Positions 35,766 through 44,513 are shown, counted from the first letter of the stretch. The stretch: DNA of 46,816 bases from Nonomuraea lactucae (GCF_003313395.1 NZ_QNFZ01000168.1:1-46816); one strand, 5' to 3'. Notes: a model not told the origin generated them from the sequence alone. Translations and numbers: made by a program.

Positions 35766-36904
35766 CCATCAACCCCCTGCCACCCGCCAGGCAGCCGACC
35801 GGCCTCGGCAGGCTGCCGATGGCCCGCTGGTTCGTCGTCATCGGGCTGACGGTCACGCTGGCGTTCACGGTGAGCATCGTGCTCACGGTCCTGCTGATCG
35901 AGCGGGTCCGCGGAGCCAGGCCGCGCCCGTACGTCGAGGAGCAGCTCGACCGCCTCTACGTGGCGCTGGTCGTGCTCCTGCTGATCGTGGTCGTCGCCAG
36001 CGTGGTGCTGGCGGTCATCGTCCGCTACGTCGTGCTCAAGCCCATCGCCCAGCTCACCGAGCAGGTGCGCAGGGTCGCGGCCGGCGACTACGACCACCGG
36101 CCGATCGTGGATCGGCCCGCGGAGCTGTCGGAGCTGTCGAGCCACGTCGACTCCATGCGCGGGCGCATCGTGACCGCCTGGCGCACCGCCGAGGAGCAGG
36201 CCGCCGAGCTGCGCAGGTCCAACAGCGAGCTGGAGCAGTTCGCCTACGTGGCCAGCCACGATCTGCAGGAGCCGCTCCGCAAGATCGCCAGCTTCACGCA
36301 GATGCTCGACCAGCGGTACGGCGACCAGCTCGACGACCGGGCCAAGCAGTACATCCACTACGCGGTGGACGGCGCCAAGCGCATGCAGCTGCTCATCAAC
36401 GACCTGCTCGACTTCTCCCGGGTGGGGCGGGTGAGCGGCGAGCGGACGGTCACCGACTCGGGCGCGGCGCTGAACGCGGCGCTGGAGAACCTGTCGGCGG
36501 CCGTGGAGGACTCCGGGGCGGCCGTCTCCTCCGGGCCGCTGCCGAAGGTCGTCGGCAACCGGCTCCTGCTCACCCAGCTCTTCCAGAACCTGATCGAGAA
36601 CGCCATCAAGTTCCGCTCGGGCGAGCCCCCGCGCGTCAGCGTCACCGCCGAGCGGGCGGGCGCGATGTGGGAGTTCAGCTGCTCGGACAACGGGATCGGG
36701 GTCGAGCCCAAGTACGCGGACCGGATCTTCCTGATCTTCCAGCGGCTGCACGCGAGGGACGTCTATCCCGGCACCGGCATCGGGCTGGCTCTCTGCCGCA
36801 AGATCGTGGAGTATCACGGGGGGCGGCTCTGGCTCGACGGCGACGCGGAGGGGCCGGGCACGACGTTCCGCTGGACCCTGCCCGCGGCTGGAGAGGACGA
36901 ATGA
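35762..36904 (+). CDS. Membrane histidine kinase with HAMP domain
   Basis: The protein is 380 residues from GTG 35762, overlapping the upstream TGA (GTGA). Two transmembrane helices (about 23-46 and 66-90) enclose a very short 20-residue extracellular loop. HAMP covers 91-143, a coiled segment follows, and the phospho-acceptor His166 is in [14 protein letters not shown], the phytochrome-like HisKA class. The HATPase domain shows NLIENAIKF (N box), SDNGIGVEP (G1) and [11 protein letters not shown] (G2). With almost no outside domain it probably senses a membrane or intracellular signal. Likely phosphorylates the receivers encoded on either side. Confidence 0.93.
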   Translation: MTINPLPPARQPTGLGRLPMARWFVVIGLTVTLAFTVSIVLTVLLIERVRGARPRPYVEEQLDRLYVALVVLLLIVVVASVVLAVIVRYVVLKPIAQLTEQVRRVAAGDYDHRPIVDRPAELSELSSHVDSMRGRIVTAWRTAEEQAAELRRSNSELEQFAYVASHDLQEPLRKIASFTQMLDQRYGDQLDDRAKQYIHYAVDGAKRMQLLINDLLDFSRVGRVSGERTVTDSGAALNAALENLSAAVEDSGAAVSSGPLPKVVGNRLLLTQLFQNLIENAIKFRSGEPPRVSVTAERAGAMWEFSCSDNGIGVEPKYADRIFLIFQRLHARDVYPGTGIGLALCRKIVEYHGGRLWLDGDAEGPGTTFRWTLPAAGEDE

Positions 36905-37350
36905 TCGACTGGCGCCCCATCGAGGTGCTCCTGGTGGAGGACGACCAGGGCGACATCCTGCTGACCCGTGAGGCGTTCGAGGTGAACAAGGTGCGCAACC
37001 GCCTCCACATCGTCAACGACGGTGAGCAGGCGATGGCGTTCCTGCGCGGCGAGGCCCCCTACGAGGACGCGCCGCGGCCCGACCTGATCCTGCTCGACCT
37101 CAACCTGCCGCGGATGGACGGCATGGAGGTGCTGCGGGAGGTGAAGGACGACGCCGAGCTGCGGACCATCCCGGTGGTGATCCTGACGACGTCCGAGGCG
37201 GAGGAGGACATCCTCCAGGGCTACCGCCTGCACGCCAATGCCTACGTGTCCAAGCCTGTGGATTTTGAGCAATTTATCCGGGTTGTCCGGCAAATTGATG
37301 ATTTTTTCGTCACGGTGGTTAAGCTCCCGTACCAGGGGAACCGCCTCTGA
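36901..37350 (+). CDS. Single-domain response regulator (Rcp1/CheY-like)
   Basis: The protein is 149 residues from ATG 36901 (ATGA overlap with the kinase). Receiver residues: Asp14/Asp15 acidic pair (LLVEDDQGD), phospho-acceptor Asp66 (LLDLNLP), Thr96/97 (ILTTSEA) and Lys118 ([10 protein letters not shown]). There is no output domain; this Rcp1-type pairs with phytochrome-like kinases. It is probably a shuttle in the relay with the REC/PP2C protein. The last 75 bases (from about 37255) are strikingly AT-rich with rare codons such as TTT, ATT and CAA, unlike the rest. Confidence 0.92.
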   Translation: MIDWRPIEVLLVEDDQGDILLTREAFEVNKVRNRLHIVNDGEQAMAFLRGEAPYEDAPRPDLILLDLNLPRMDGMEVLREVKDDAELRTIPVVILTTSEAEEDILQGYRLHANAYVSKPVDFEQFIRVVRQIDDFFVTVVKLPYQGNRL

Positions 37351-37359
37351 CGGGCGGAC

Positions 37360-37374
37360 GTGACAGGAATCACA
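37360..37374. promoter_or_regulatory. Crp/GlxR-like palindrome, distal site
   Basis: GTGA (37360-37363), six bases, TCAC (37370-37373), then A, with C in place of the outer T of TGTGA-N6-TCACA. It lies ten bases after the response regulator stop, upstream of the second sdh operon. Confidence 0.5.
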
Positions 37375-37394
37375 GCGGGTCATCGAAAAAGTGA

Positions 37395-37409
37395 GTGACC
37401 CTTCTCACA
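37395..37409. promoter_or_regulatory. Crp/GlxR-like palindrome, proximal site
   Basis: GTGA (37395-37398), six bases, TCAC (37405-37408), then A. Its centre is 35 bp from the distal site. If TAACGT at 37429-37434 is the -10 element, this site is near -40, the class II activator position. The minus-strand half TTGTGA also resembles half a Rex operator. Confidence 0.5.
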
Positions 37410-37545
37410 AATGCCCGCGTGGGCGTCGTAACGTATCCCCCACCAAATGCGCGCCTGAGCGGAGACGGTGGCCCGCGGCACGCGCACCGAGCGAGATATC
37501 CCGGACCCGAGCCGAGAGGGTCCGCGGGAGGTGGAGAGGTCCCCG

Positions 37546-38337
37546 ATGACCCAGACGACGCCCGACGCATCCGCAAGAAGGCAACGTGCGCAGGTCAAGG
37601 TGCGCACGCTACGCGCCGACCGATGGTGGCTGGCCCCGCTGCTGACCTTCCTCGGGCTCAGCTCTTTCCTGGTCTACGGCGTGTGGGCGATCCTCGACGG
37701 CAGCTACTACGTGCCGTCCGCCGAGTACATCGCCCCGTTCGCGTCGCCGTGCCTGGCGACCTCGTGCCCCGAGGGGGCGAGATTCCTCGGCCTGGCGCCC
37801 TTCGGCGACTGGTACACGCTGCCGCCCGGCCTGCTGATCCTCGGGCTGCCCGGCGGGTTCCGGCTGACCTGCTACTACTACCGCAAGTCCTACTACCGGT
37901 CGTTCTGGCTCTCGCCGGCGGCCTGCGCCGTTCAGGAGCCGCACGGGAAGTACACCGGCGAGACCCGATTCCCGCTGATCATCCAGAACGTCCACCGCTA
38001 CTTCTTCTACCTCGCCCTCGTGATCGGCGCGATCCTCGCCTACGACGCCGTCCTGGCGCTCGTCCACACGCCGCTCGGCCTCGGCAGCTGGATCCTGCTG
38101 CTCAACGCCGTGCTGATCTTCGGCTACACCCTGGGCTGCCACTCCTGCCGGCACATCACCGCGGGACGGCTCAACCACTTCTCACGTCACCCGCTCCGCT
38201 ACCGGGCCTGGACGTTCGTCTCCAAGCTCAACGCCAAGCACCAGCCCCTCGCGTGGGCGTCGATGTACTCGGTGATGGGCGCCGACCTCTACGTCCGCCT
38301 GGTCGCCAAGGGCATCATCGCCTTCCCGTACGCGTAA
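37546..38337 (+). CDS. sdhC: Succinate dehydrogenase/fumarate reductase membrane subunit (second operon)
   Basis: ATG 37546, preceded by GGTGGAGAGG, gives 263 residues; the frame is open upstream to 37468 without a better signal. Four to five hydrophobic helices (about 27-50, 91-108, 150-175, 180-203, 235-255) with His150, His199, His203, His211 and His232 as possible heme or quinone ligands. It shows no close resemblance to the sdhC at 32753. Place in an sdhCAB order identifies it as the membrane anchor. It is followed after 12 bases by sdhA. An unusual Cys-rich loop (SPCLATSCPEG, and CHSC at 198-201) is visible. Confidence 0.87.
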   Translation: MTQTTPDASARRQRAQVKVRTLRADRWWLAPLLTFLGLSSFLVYGVWAILDGSYYVPSAEYIAPFASPCLATSCPEGARFLGLAPFGDWYTLPPGLLILGLPGGFRLTCYYYRKSYYRSFWLSPAACAVQEPHGKYTGETRFPLIIQNVHRYFFYLALVIGAILAYDAVLALVHTPLGLGSWILLLNAVLIFGYTLGCHSCRHITAGRLNHFSRHPLRYRAWTFVSKLNAKHQPLAWASMYSVMGADLYVRLVAKGIIAFPYA

Positions 38338-38349
38338 GGACCGCCTCCA

Positions 38350-40251
38350 GTGGAAAACACCTTGAACATCGAGCGTCACGAATACGACGTCGTCGTCATC
38401 GGAGCGGGCGGCGCGGGTCTGCGAGCCGCCATCGAGGCCCGCCAGCAGGGCAAGCGCACGGCGATCGTCTGCAAGTCGCTGTTCGGCAAGGCGCACACCG
38501 TCATGGCCGAGGGCGGAGCGGCCGCCGCGATGGGCAACGTCAACTCCGAGGACAACTGGATGGTGCACTTCCGTGACACCATGCGGGGCGGCAAGTTCCT
38601 GAACAACTGGCGGATGGCCGAACTGCACGCCAAGGAGGCCCCCGACCGGGTCTGGGAGCTGGAGGCCTGGGGCGCGCTCTTCGACCGCACCAAGGACGGC
38701 AAGATCAGCCAGCGCAACTTCGGCGGGCACGAGTACCCACGCCTGGCCCACGTCGGCGACCGCACCGGCCTGGAGCTGATCCGCACGCTGCAGCAGCGCG
38801 TGGTGGCCCTGCAGCAGGAGGACCACGAGACGCACGGCGACTACGAGGCCTACATCAAGGTCTTCGCCGAGTGCACGGTCACCCGCCTGCTCAAGGACGG
38901 CGAGCGCATCTCGGGCGCGTTCGGCTACTGGCGCGAGACCGGCAACCTCATCGTCTTCGACGCCCCCGCCGTGGTGCTCGCCACCGGAGGCATCGGCAAG
39001 TCGTACGTGGTGACCTCCAACTCGTGGGAGTACACCGGCGACGGCCACGCGCTGGCACTGCTCGCCGGGGCCAATCTGATCAACATGGAGTTCATCCAGT
39101 TCCACCCCACGGGGATGGTCTGGCCGCCCTCCGTGCGGGGCATCCTCGTCACCGAGTCGGTCCGCGGCGACGGCGGCGTGCTGCGCAACTCCGACGGCGA
39201 GCGCTTCATGTTCAAGTACATCCCCGAGGTGTTCAGGGACAAGTACGCCACCACCGAGGATGAGGCCGACCGCTGGTACACCGACCAGGCCAACAACCGC
39301 CGGCCGCCGGAGCTGCTGCCGCGTGACGAGGTGGCCCGCGCGATCAACTCCGAGGTGAAGGCCGGCCGCGGCTCGCCCCAGGGCGGCGTCTTCCTGGACG
39401 TCTCCTCCCGGCTGCCCGCCGAGGAGATCAAGAGGCGGCTGCCGTCGATGCACCACCAGTTCAAGGAGCTGGCCGACGTCGACATCACGGCCGAGCCCAT
39501 GCAGGTGGGCCCGACCTGCCACTACATCATGGGCGGCGTCGAGGTCGACGCCGACACCGCCGCCGCGGCCGTGCCCGGGCTCTTCGCCGCGGGCGAGGTC
39601 TCCGGCGGCATGCACGGCTCCAACCGCCTCGGCGGCAACTCGCTGTCCGACCTGCTGGTCTTCGGGCGGCGGGCCGGGGCGGGCGCCGCGGCGTACATCG
39701 ACGGGCTGGCCGCCCGGCCCAAGGTGTCGCCCCAGCTCGTCGAGGAGGCGCGCGCCGAGGCCCTCGCGCCCCTCGAACGCTCCGGCGAGAACCCGTACGA
39801 GGTGCACCAGGAGCTGCAGCGCACCATGAACGAGCTCGTCGGCATCATCCGCAAGGCCGAAGAGGTCGGCGAGGCCCTGGAGGTCATCGAGAAGCTCAAG
39901 GAGCGCGTCCGCCTCGTCGGCGCGGCCGGGTCACGCATCTACAACCCCGGCTGGCACCTCGCGCTCGACCTGCGCAACATGATCCTCGTCTCCGAGTGCG
40001 TGGCCCGCGCCGCGCTGCTTCGCGAGGAGAGCCGCGGCGGGCACACCCGCGACGACTTCCCGAGCATGGAACCGGAATGGCGCCGCAAGCTCCTCATCTG
40101 CCTCACGCCCGACGGCTCGTCGATCACCGTCAAGGAGCAGGAGCAGCCCTCGATGCGGCCCGACCTGCTCGCTCTGTTCGACACCGAAGAGCTGAAGAAG
40201 TACCTCACCGACGAAGAGTTGGCCGAGTTGGACGGGATTGCGAAGTCATGA
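38350..40251 (+). CDS. sdhA: Succinate dehydrogenase/fumarate reductase flavoprotein (second operon)
   Basis: GTG 38350 gives 633 residues. FAD motif VVIGAGGAGLRAA at 15-27; His49 in GKAHTVMAEGG is the covalent FAD site; IQFHPTGMVWPPSVRGILVTESVRGDGG holds substrate-binding His and Arg residues; GLFAAGEVSGGMHGSNRLGG closes the FAD domain. The sequence belongs to a different subfamily from the first operon's SdhA, so this is not a recent duplicate. Direction (oxidation or fumarate reduction) cannot be decided from sequence. The stop overlaps sdhB ATG (ATGA). Confidence 0.94.
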   Translation: MENTLNIERHEYDVVVIGAGGAGLRAAIEARQQGKRTAIVCKSLFGKAHTVMAEGGAAAAMGNVNSEDNWMVHFRDTMRGGKFLNNWRMAELHAKEAPDRVWELEAWGALFDRTKDGKISQRNFGGHEYPRLAHVGDRTGLELIRTLQQRVVALQQEDHETHGDYEAYIKVFAECTVTRLLKDGERISGAFGYWRETGNLIVFDAPAVVLATGGIGKSYVVTSNSWEYTGDGHALALLAGANLINMEFIQFHPTGMVWPPSVRGILVTESVRGDGGVLRNSDGERFMFKYIPEVFRDKYATTEDEADRWYTDQANNRRPPELLPRDEVARAINSEVKAGRGSPQGGVFLDVSSRLPAEEIKRRLPSMHHQFKELADVDITAEPMQVGPTCHYIMGGVEVDADTAAAAVPGLFAAGEVSGGMHGSNRLGGNSLSDLLVFGRRAGAGAAAYIDGLAARPKVSPQLVEEARAEALAPLERSGENPYEVHQELQRTMNELVGIIRKAEEVGEALEVIEKLKERVRLVGAAGSRIYNPGWHLALDLRNMILVSECVARAALLREESRGGHTRDDFPSMEPEWRRKLLICLTPDGSSITVKEQEQPSMRPDLLALFDTEELKKYLTDEELAELDGIAKS

Positions 40252-41003
40252 GCTACAAGGCAAAGTTCAAGGTCTGGCGCGGTGAGGGCGGCGAGGGCAG
40301 GCTCGAGGACTTCACCGTCGAGGTGAACGAGGGCGAGGTCGTCCTCGACATCATCCACCGGCTCCAGGCGACCCAGGCGCCCGATCTCGCGGTCCGCTGG
40401 AACTGCAAGGCGGGCAAGTGCGGCTCCTGCTCCATGGAGATCAACGGCAAGCCGCGGCTGGGCTGCATGACCCGGATGTCCACGTTCGAGGAGGACGAGA
40501 CGATCACGGTCACCCCGATGCGGACGTTCCCCGTCATCAAGGACCTGGTCACGGACGTCTCGTTCAACTACGAGAAGGCGCGGCAGATCCCGTCCTTCAC
40601 GCCGCCGGCGGACGTGCGCCCCGGCGAATACCGCATGCAGCAGGTCGACGTCGAGCGGTCCCAGGAGTTCCGCAAGTGCATCGAGTGCTTCATGTGCAAC
40701 AACGTCTGTCACGTGATCCGTGACCACGAGGAGAACAAGCCCGCCTTCGCCGGGCCCCGCTTCCTCATGCGGATCGCCGAGCTCGACATGCACCCGTACG
40801 ACGTGGCGGACCGCCAGGAGGCGGCCCAGGAGGAGCACGGCCTCGGCTACTGCAACATCACCAAGTGCTGCACCGAGGTCTGCCCCGAGCACATCAAGAT
40901 CACCGACAACGCCCTGATCCCCATGAAGGAGCGCGTGGTCGACCGCAAGTACGACCCGCTGGTCTGGCTCGGCAACAAGATCTTCCGCCGCCCGAAGTCG
41001 TAG
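40248..41003 (+). CDS. sdhB: Succinate dehydrogenase/fumarate reductase iron-sulfur subunit (second operon)
   Basis: The protein is 251 residues from ATG 40248. [2Fe-2S] ligands C53, C58, C61 and C73; [4Fe-4S] ligands C144, C147, C150 and C154 (CIECFMCNNVC); [3Fe-4S] ligands among C202, C208 and C212, with an additional Cys207 (CNITKCCTEVCP). The extra Cys beside the third cluster distinguishes it from the first operon's SdhB. It carries electrons between the flavoprotein and the membrane subunit. It is the last gene of the operon and is followed by a strong hairpin. Confidence 0.95.
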   Translation: MSYKAKFKVWRGEGGEGRLEDFTVEVNEGEVVLDIIHRLQATQAPDLAVRWNCKAGKCGSCSMEINGKPRLGCMTRMSTFEEDETITVTPMRTFPVIKDLVTDVSFNYEKARQIPSFTPPADVRPGEYRMQQVDVERSQEFRKCIECFMCNNVCHVIRDHEENKPAFAGPRFLMRIAELDMHPYDVADRQEAAQEEHGLGYCNITKCCTEVCPEHIKITDNALIPMKERVVDRKYDPLVWLGNKIFRRPKS

Positions 41004-41031
41004 CCGCTCCTAAGTCGAAGCCGCTCGCGTT

Positions 41032-41056
41032 CCGGCCGGTGCTCGCCACCGGCCGG
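41032..41056 (+). terminator. Hairpin terminator after the second sdh operon
   Basis: CCGGCCGGTG (41032-41041) and CACCGGCCGG (41047-41056) form a perfect 10-bp stem with a 5-base loop, 28 bases after the sdhB stop. It also separates the convergent Pro-rich protein gene. Confidence 0.7.
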
Positions 41057-41191
41057 GACCCGCGTGGGACTGGAACGCACCAGGGCCTGCGCCGGCGGCG
41101 AGGATCCCGATCAGCCGGGTTGCGTCCGTTGTCGGTCAGGCGGCCTGTGTCAGGTAGGCGGCCTGACGAGGACCTATCTGGTCGGCGGCGG

Positions 41192-42640
41192 CTACTTCGA
41201 GCGGCGCCAGAAGCCGCGCTTGTCCCGCTGCCGCCCCTCCTGGCCCGGCATCGGCTGCTCCACCGTCGCCTGCTCCACCGTCGCCTGCTCCGCCCCCGAC
41301 AGATCCGCGCCCGGCTGGTGCGCGGTCGGCTGGTGCGCGGTCGGCTGGTGCGCGCCTGGCTGGTGCGCGGTCGGAGGAAGGTGGTCGGGCCGGGTCGCCC
41401 GGTGCTCGGGGTCGAAGGGGTGGGCGGTCTGCTGCCAGGGCTCGGAGTCGCCGGTCTCGGCGGCCGAGGCGGAGCTCACCGGGTGATCGGGCGGGCCACC
41501 GCTGTGGGAGGCGGAGCCGTCACCGTACGGAGCGGAGCCGCCCGCCGGGATGTCGGCAGGAGGAGGCTCCGGCGGGACCAGGGGCTCGAACGGCGCCCGG
41601 TAGCCCTCCGAGCGACCTGAGGCGGCGGACCCGTGGCTGTAGGAGTCGAACTCGTCCGGGTGGAGGACCACCGCCTCGGTCGGCGGGGCCGCGCGGTCAT
41701 CGGCGGCGAAGCCCTGCTGGGCGTACGCGCCGGGGTCCTGGTAGACGGCACCGTACTGGACCTCCCCGCTGGGGTAGGTATGGACGGGCACGAAGCTGAT
41801 GATCGGCGCGTACGCCGTCGCGGTCGGGTAGCCGGGCGGCGGGTACGCGGACGTCGCGTAGCCGGGACCGGCCGGGTAGCCGGCGGCACCGGGATAGCCC
41901 GGCTGTCCCGGACCGCCCGGGTAGCCCGGACCTGGGTAGCCCGGACCGCCCTGCGGGCCCATGCCGATGTCGGCCCGTATCGCCTGAGGCCCCGCCTTGC
42001 GCACCGCCGCCGCGTGGGCCATCCGGCGCAGCCGTCCCTCGAAGATGAGCACCGCGAACAGCGCTAGCAGCACCAGGATCAGCGCCGGGATGCTGAGCCG
42101 CCGGGTCAGGCCCAACTGGTCGAACTCCGGCTGCGCGGCCCGCACCTCCAACTGGACCGGCTCGCTGGCCGAGGTCTCGGGCGGGGCGCTGCTGGGAACC
42201 GTCGAGGGCGTCTCGGAGCCGACGATGGGCGGAAGCGAGACGCTCGCCTCCGTGCTCGGCGACGTGCTGGCGGGCGGCACCTCCACGCTCTGCGAGGTGA
42301 CCGGCTGGAGGTTCTGACTGGGAGCTGACGGCGGCGGGGTCGGCGCCGGGTCGCTGGACTTCGTCTTCTTGGGGGCCGGCGTGCTCGTCTTCGGCGGAGA
42401 CTTGGTCACCGTCCGGGTGACGGTGGTCTCGGGATCGTCGGGCGTGGGCGTGGGCAGCGTGGTGGTGACCGTGACCGTGACCTCTGGGTCGCAGGCCTCG
42501 CCCGCCTCGCAGGGATCGACCGGAGGGTCGGCCGCCGCCGTGGCGCTCGCACCCTGCACGATGAACGGTGTGGCGCCGAGCCCGGTCAGGCCGAGGGCCA
42601 CGACCATGGCGGCGACGGCCATCGCTCGCGTGCGTGCCAC
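41192..42640 (-). CDS. Single-pass cell-surface Pro/Ser/Thr-rich membrane protein
   Basis: The protein is 482 residues from GTG 42640 (preceded by GGGGGG). Signal peptide 1-35; disordered Thr/Pro/Ser-rich outside part with VTVTVTTT and PTPTPDD (residues 36-165); one transmembrane helix about 184-200 (IPALILVLLALFAVLIF); cytoplasmic tail with GPGYPGG repeats and, near the end, AHQPT/AHQPG five-residue repeats. I recognise no domain. The outside portion resembles in style the secreted protein at 2789-3826. It may be a wall-spanning sensor or stalk. A candidate promoter lies at 42680-42707. Confidence 0.8.
   Translation of the reverse strand: MARTRAMAVAAMVVALGLTGLGATPFIVQGASATAAADPPVDPCEAGEACDPEVTVTVTTTLPTPTPDDPETTVTRTVTKSPPKTSTPAPKKTKSSDPAPTPPPSAPSQNLQPVTSQSVEVPPASTSPSTEASVSLPPIVGSETPSTVPSSAPPETSASEPVQLEVRAAQPEFDQLGLTRRLSIPALILVLLALFAVLIFEGRLRRMAHAAAVRKAGPQAIRADIGMGPQGGPGYPGPGYPGGPGQPGYPGAAGYPAGPGYATSAYPPPGYPTATAYAPIISFVPVHTYPSGEVQYGAVYQDPGAYAQQGFAADDRAAPPTEAVVLHPDEFDSYSHGSAASGRSEGYRAPFEPLVPPEPPPADIPAGGSAPYGDGSASHSGGPPDHPVSSASAAETGDSEPWQQTAHPFDPEHRATRPDHLPPTAHQPGAHQPTAHQPTAHQPGADLSGAEQATVEQATVEQPMPGQEGRQRDKRGFWRRSK
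41313..41372 (-). repeat. 15-bp coding tandem repeat, four units
   Basis: The unit GGCTGGTGCGCGGTC (plus strand), one copy slightly changed, encodes TAHQP/GAHQP repeats in the cytoplasmic tail of the surface protein. A second 15-base repeat (about 41258-41290) encodes ATVEQ twice. Confidence 0.85.
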
Positions 42641-42679
42641 CTGTGCCCCCCGCGCGTTCCCGAAACCTTGGTCAAGGGA

Positions 42680-42707
42680 ATCTTAGTCGCGTAAAAGGCA
42701 CAGTAAA
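42680..42707 (-). promoter_or_regulatory. Candidate sigma-70 type promoter for the surface protein gene
   Basis: Minus-strand TTTACT (42707-42702), 16 bases, TAAGAT (42685-42680), about 40 bases before GTG 42640. Confidence 0.45.
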
Positions 42708-42714
42708 GACTGAT

Positions 42715-44448
42715 CTACAGGAGCTTTTTCCGGATACGTGCCCGTTGCGCCCGAGAAACACCCCATAGTGCGACGAGAAGCACCGCGATGCCCCCGGCCA
42801 CCCAGGGCAGTCCCCTGGCCCCTGCCAGGAAGTTCACCGTGTGCGGCTGGTCGGGGCGCGCGCCGGAGGCGGCTATCTGGCGCGGCAGCGGCGCGCCGAA
42901 CTCGCCGGTTGACGACGAGGGAAACTGCGGGTTACCGGATGGGACCGACAGGGGCGCGGGCGCCTGCTGCCCGAGAGCCGAGGGAGTGGCGTTGGGAAAC
43001 GTCAGCCCCTGCTGAGGCATCCCCGCCACCTGAGGCGGCCCTCCGTAAGCCTGAGGCGGCCCTCCGACGGCCTGCGGCGGCACGCCCACGGTCTGGGGTG
43101 GCACACCGACGGCCTGCGGCGGCACACCCATCGTCTGGGGTGGCACACCCATGAGCTGAGGCGAGATCCCCATGGGCCGCCGAGGGTGAACCCCCACGGC
43201 TCCCACGGTCTGGCCGTGCCCAGGCCCATGGCCCCCGGGCACCGCCGCGAAGCCACCATCCCTCTGGGTGCTCCCCTGCCCGCCGTGAGCGCCTCTCACC
43301 GAGCCCCGGCCGTCCAAGGAGGCGCTGCCCGCGTGACGGTCCGTCGTGGTGCCGCCACCGCGGCCGTACGGGCCTGGGTCCGCCCCGCGGCCGCGCGTCA
43401 CGGAAGGCAGCCGCTTCGCGCGGCCCTCCATCACGAAGGTCCCGCGCGGCTCGCCTGCGTCGCGTGGACGGCTCCGATCGGGCGCCACCGGGGCGGCCAT
43501 GACCTCCGGGCCCTCGACCGGCATGGCGGCGGCCCTGCTCAGCACCGTCACACCCTCGCCGTCTGCCTCACGCAGCCGGCCCACGGCCGCGAGCACGACC
43601 TCCCGTACGCCCTTGGGCACCCGGAGCCGCACGTCGACGTCACGCCACCCCCTGACGTCTCCCAGCTCGCACACCGGGGCCCTCTTGAGCGACCCCGAAG
43701 CGCGCGATCCGGCGGCCTGCGCCGCGGACAGCGCCCTGCTCACAGCCGACTGGACCGCGAGCGACTCGGGCGCGGCGGGCACTGGCCCGGCCGCGGACGA
43801 CGCGGAAACGACCGAGAACGCTCCTCGCCCGGCCGCCCTCGCCGCAGTCGATGTGTCCGGCCCGACCGGCCGGCGCGCCGCCGGCGCGAGTGGTGCCGCA
43901 GCGGGCTGGACGGTGGCCAAGGGGGCGGTGGTCGGGGGGGCGGTGGTCGAAGGGGCGGTGGTCGAAGGGGCGGTCGCAGGAGCGGGTGCCGCAGCCTCAA
44001 GCGTGCCCGCCGTCAGGGCCGTGAACGTGAGCGCGGCCGACGAGACCGGGCGCGACGCCTCGGTCGCGCCCGCAGCACCGTCACCCGCCCTCGGGACAGG
44101 GTCGCAGGCCACCCACGACAGGGCGCGCGCCGGACTGGCCGCCAGGGCGAGGCGGGCGTCGCGACCGGTGCCGTCGAGCCTGACCCTGAAGCTCAGCACG
44201 TCGCCCGCCCTGACCCGCTGCGCCCGCCCGTCAGGACCGTCCGTCCGGACCACCTGCCCCCGCCGGTCAGAACCGTCCGCCCCGACCCGCTGCGCCCACC
44301 GGTCAGGCGCGTCGATCCGGTCGAGCACCGCCGTCACCTCGCCCGCCGTCACCGCGCCCTCCGCGGTCACCCTGCTCGCCGTCGCGGGCGCGGTGGGCAG
44401 CCCCACCACGACCAGCGTCCCTGCCACGACCCAGCCCCGCTTGATCAC
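42715..44448 (-). CDS. Exported repeat protein with C-terminal membrane anchor
   Basis: The protein is 577 residues from GTG 44448 (GGGGGAGA upstream). Signal peptide 1-24 (IKRGWVVAGTLVVVGLPTAPATA). An N-terminal part has beta-rich traits (AGDVLSFRVRLDGTGRDARL); a middle segment contains CELGDVRGWRDVDVRLRVPK; then a block of about eight seven-residue repeats (MGVPPQT, AVGVPPQ, AYGGPPQ) around residues 430-477; then a C-terminal helix (LPWVAGGIAVLLVALWGV) followed by a basic tail. It is wall/membrane-anchored with the bulk outside; no LPxTG is seen. Function unknown. A perfect BldD-consensus box lies 48 bases before the start. Confidence 0.8.
   Translation of the reverse strand: MIKRGWVVAGTLVVVGLPTAPATASRVTAEGAVTAGEVTAVLDRIDAPDRWAQRVGADGSDRRGQVVRTDGPDGRAQRVRAGDVLSFRVRLDGTGRDARLALAASPARALSWVACDPVPRAGDGAAGATEASRPVSSAALTFTALTAGTLEAAAPAPATAPSTTAPSTTAPPTTAPLATVQPAAAPLAPAARRPVGPDTSTAARAAGRGAFSVVSASSAAGPVPAAPESLAVQSAVSRALSAAQAAGSRASGSLKRAPVCELGDVRGWRDVDVRLRVPKGVREVVLAAVGRLREADGEGVTVLSRAAAMPVEGPEVMAAPVAPDRSRPRDAGEPRGTFVMEGRAKRLPSVTRGRGADPGPYGRGGGTTTDRHAGSASLDGRGSVRGAHGGQGSTQRDGGFAAVPGGHGPGHGQTVGAVGVHPRRPMGISPQLMGVPPQTMGVPPQAVGVPPQTVGVPPQAVGGPPQAYGGPPQVAGMPQQGLTFPNATPSALGQQAPAPLSVPSGNPQFPSSSTGEFGAPLPRQIAASGARPDQPHTVNFLAGARGLPWVAGGIAVLLVALWGVSRAQRARIRKKLL
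43018..43160 (-). repeat. 21-bp coding repeats (VPPQ heptads)
   Basis: Repeated units of about 21 bases encode xxGVPPQ/xxGGPPQ heptads in the exported protein; copies differ mainly at the first two residues (TM, AV, TV, AY). Confidence 0.8.
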
Positions 44449-44495
44449 GTCGCGTTCTCCCCCGGCGGCGACAAATAACTCCCAGCTCTCGTTAT

Positions 44496-44510
44496 GTTAC
44501 ACAGAGTGAC
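44496..44510. promoter_or_regulatory. Perfect match to the BldD operator consensus
   Basis: GTTACACAGAGTGAC fits the published BldD consensus TNACNC(A/T)GNGTNA, with a free base at each end, at every fixed position on both strands. It lies 48 bases upstream of the exported repeat protein's start. An overlapping palindrome AGAGTG-A-CACTCT covers 44503-44515. Confidence 0.6.
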
Positions 44511-44513
44511 ACT

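Noticed and set aside
41250-41375. Regular short repeats resembling a CRISPR array
   Set aside because: Units are 15 bases with no spacers, and encode AHQPT/ATVEQ repeats in frame within a surface protein.
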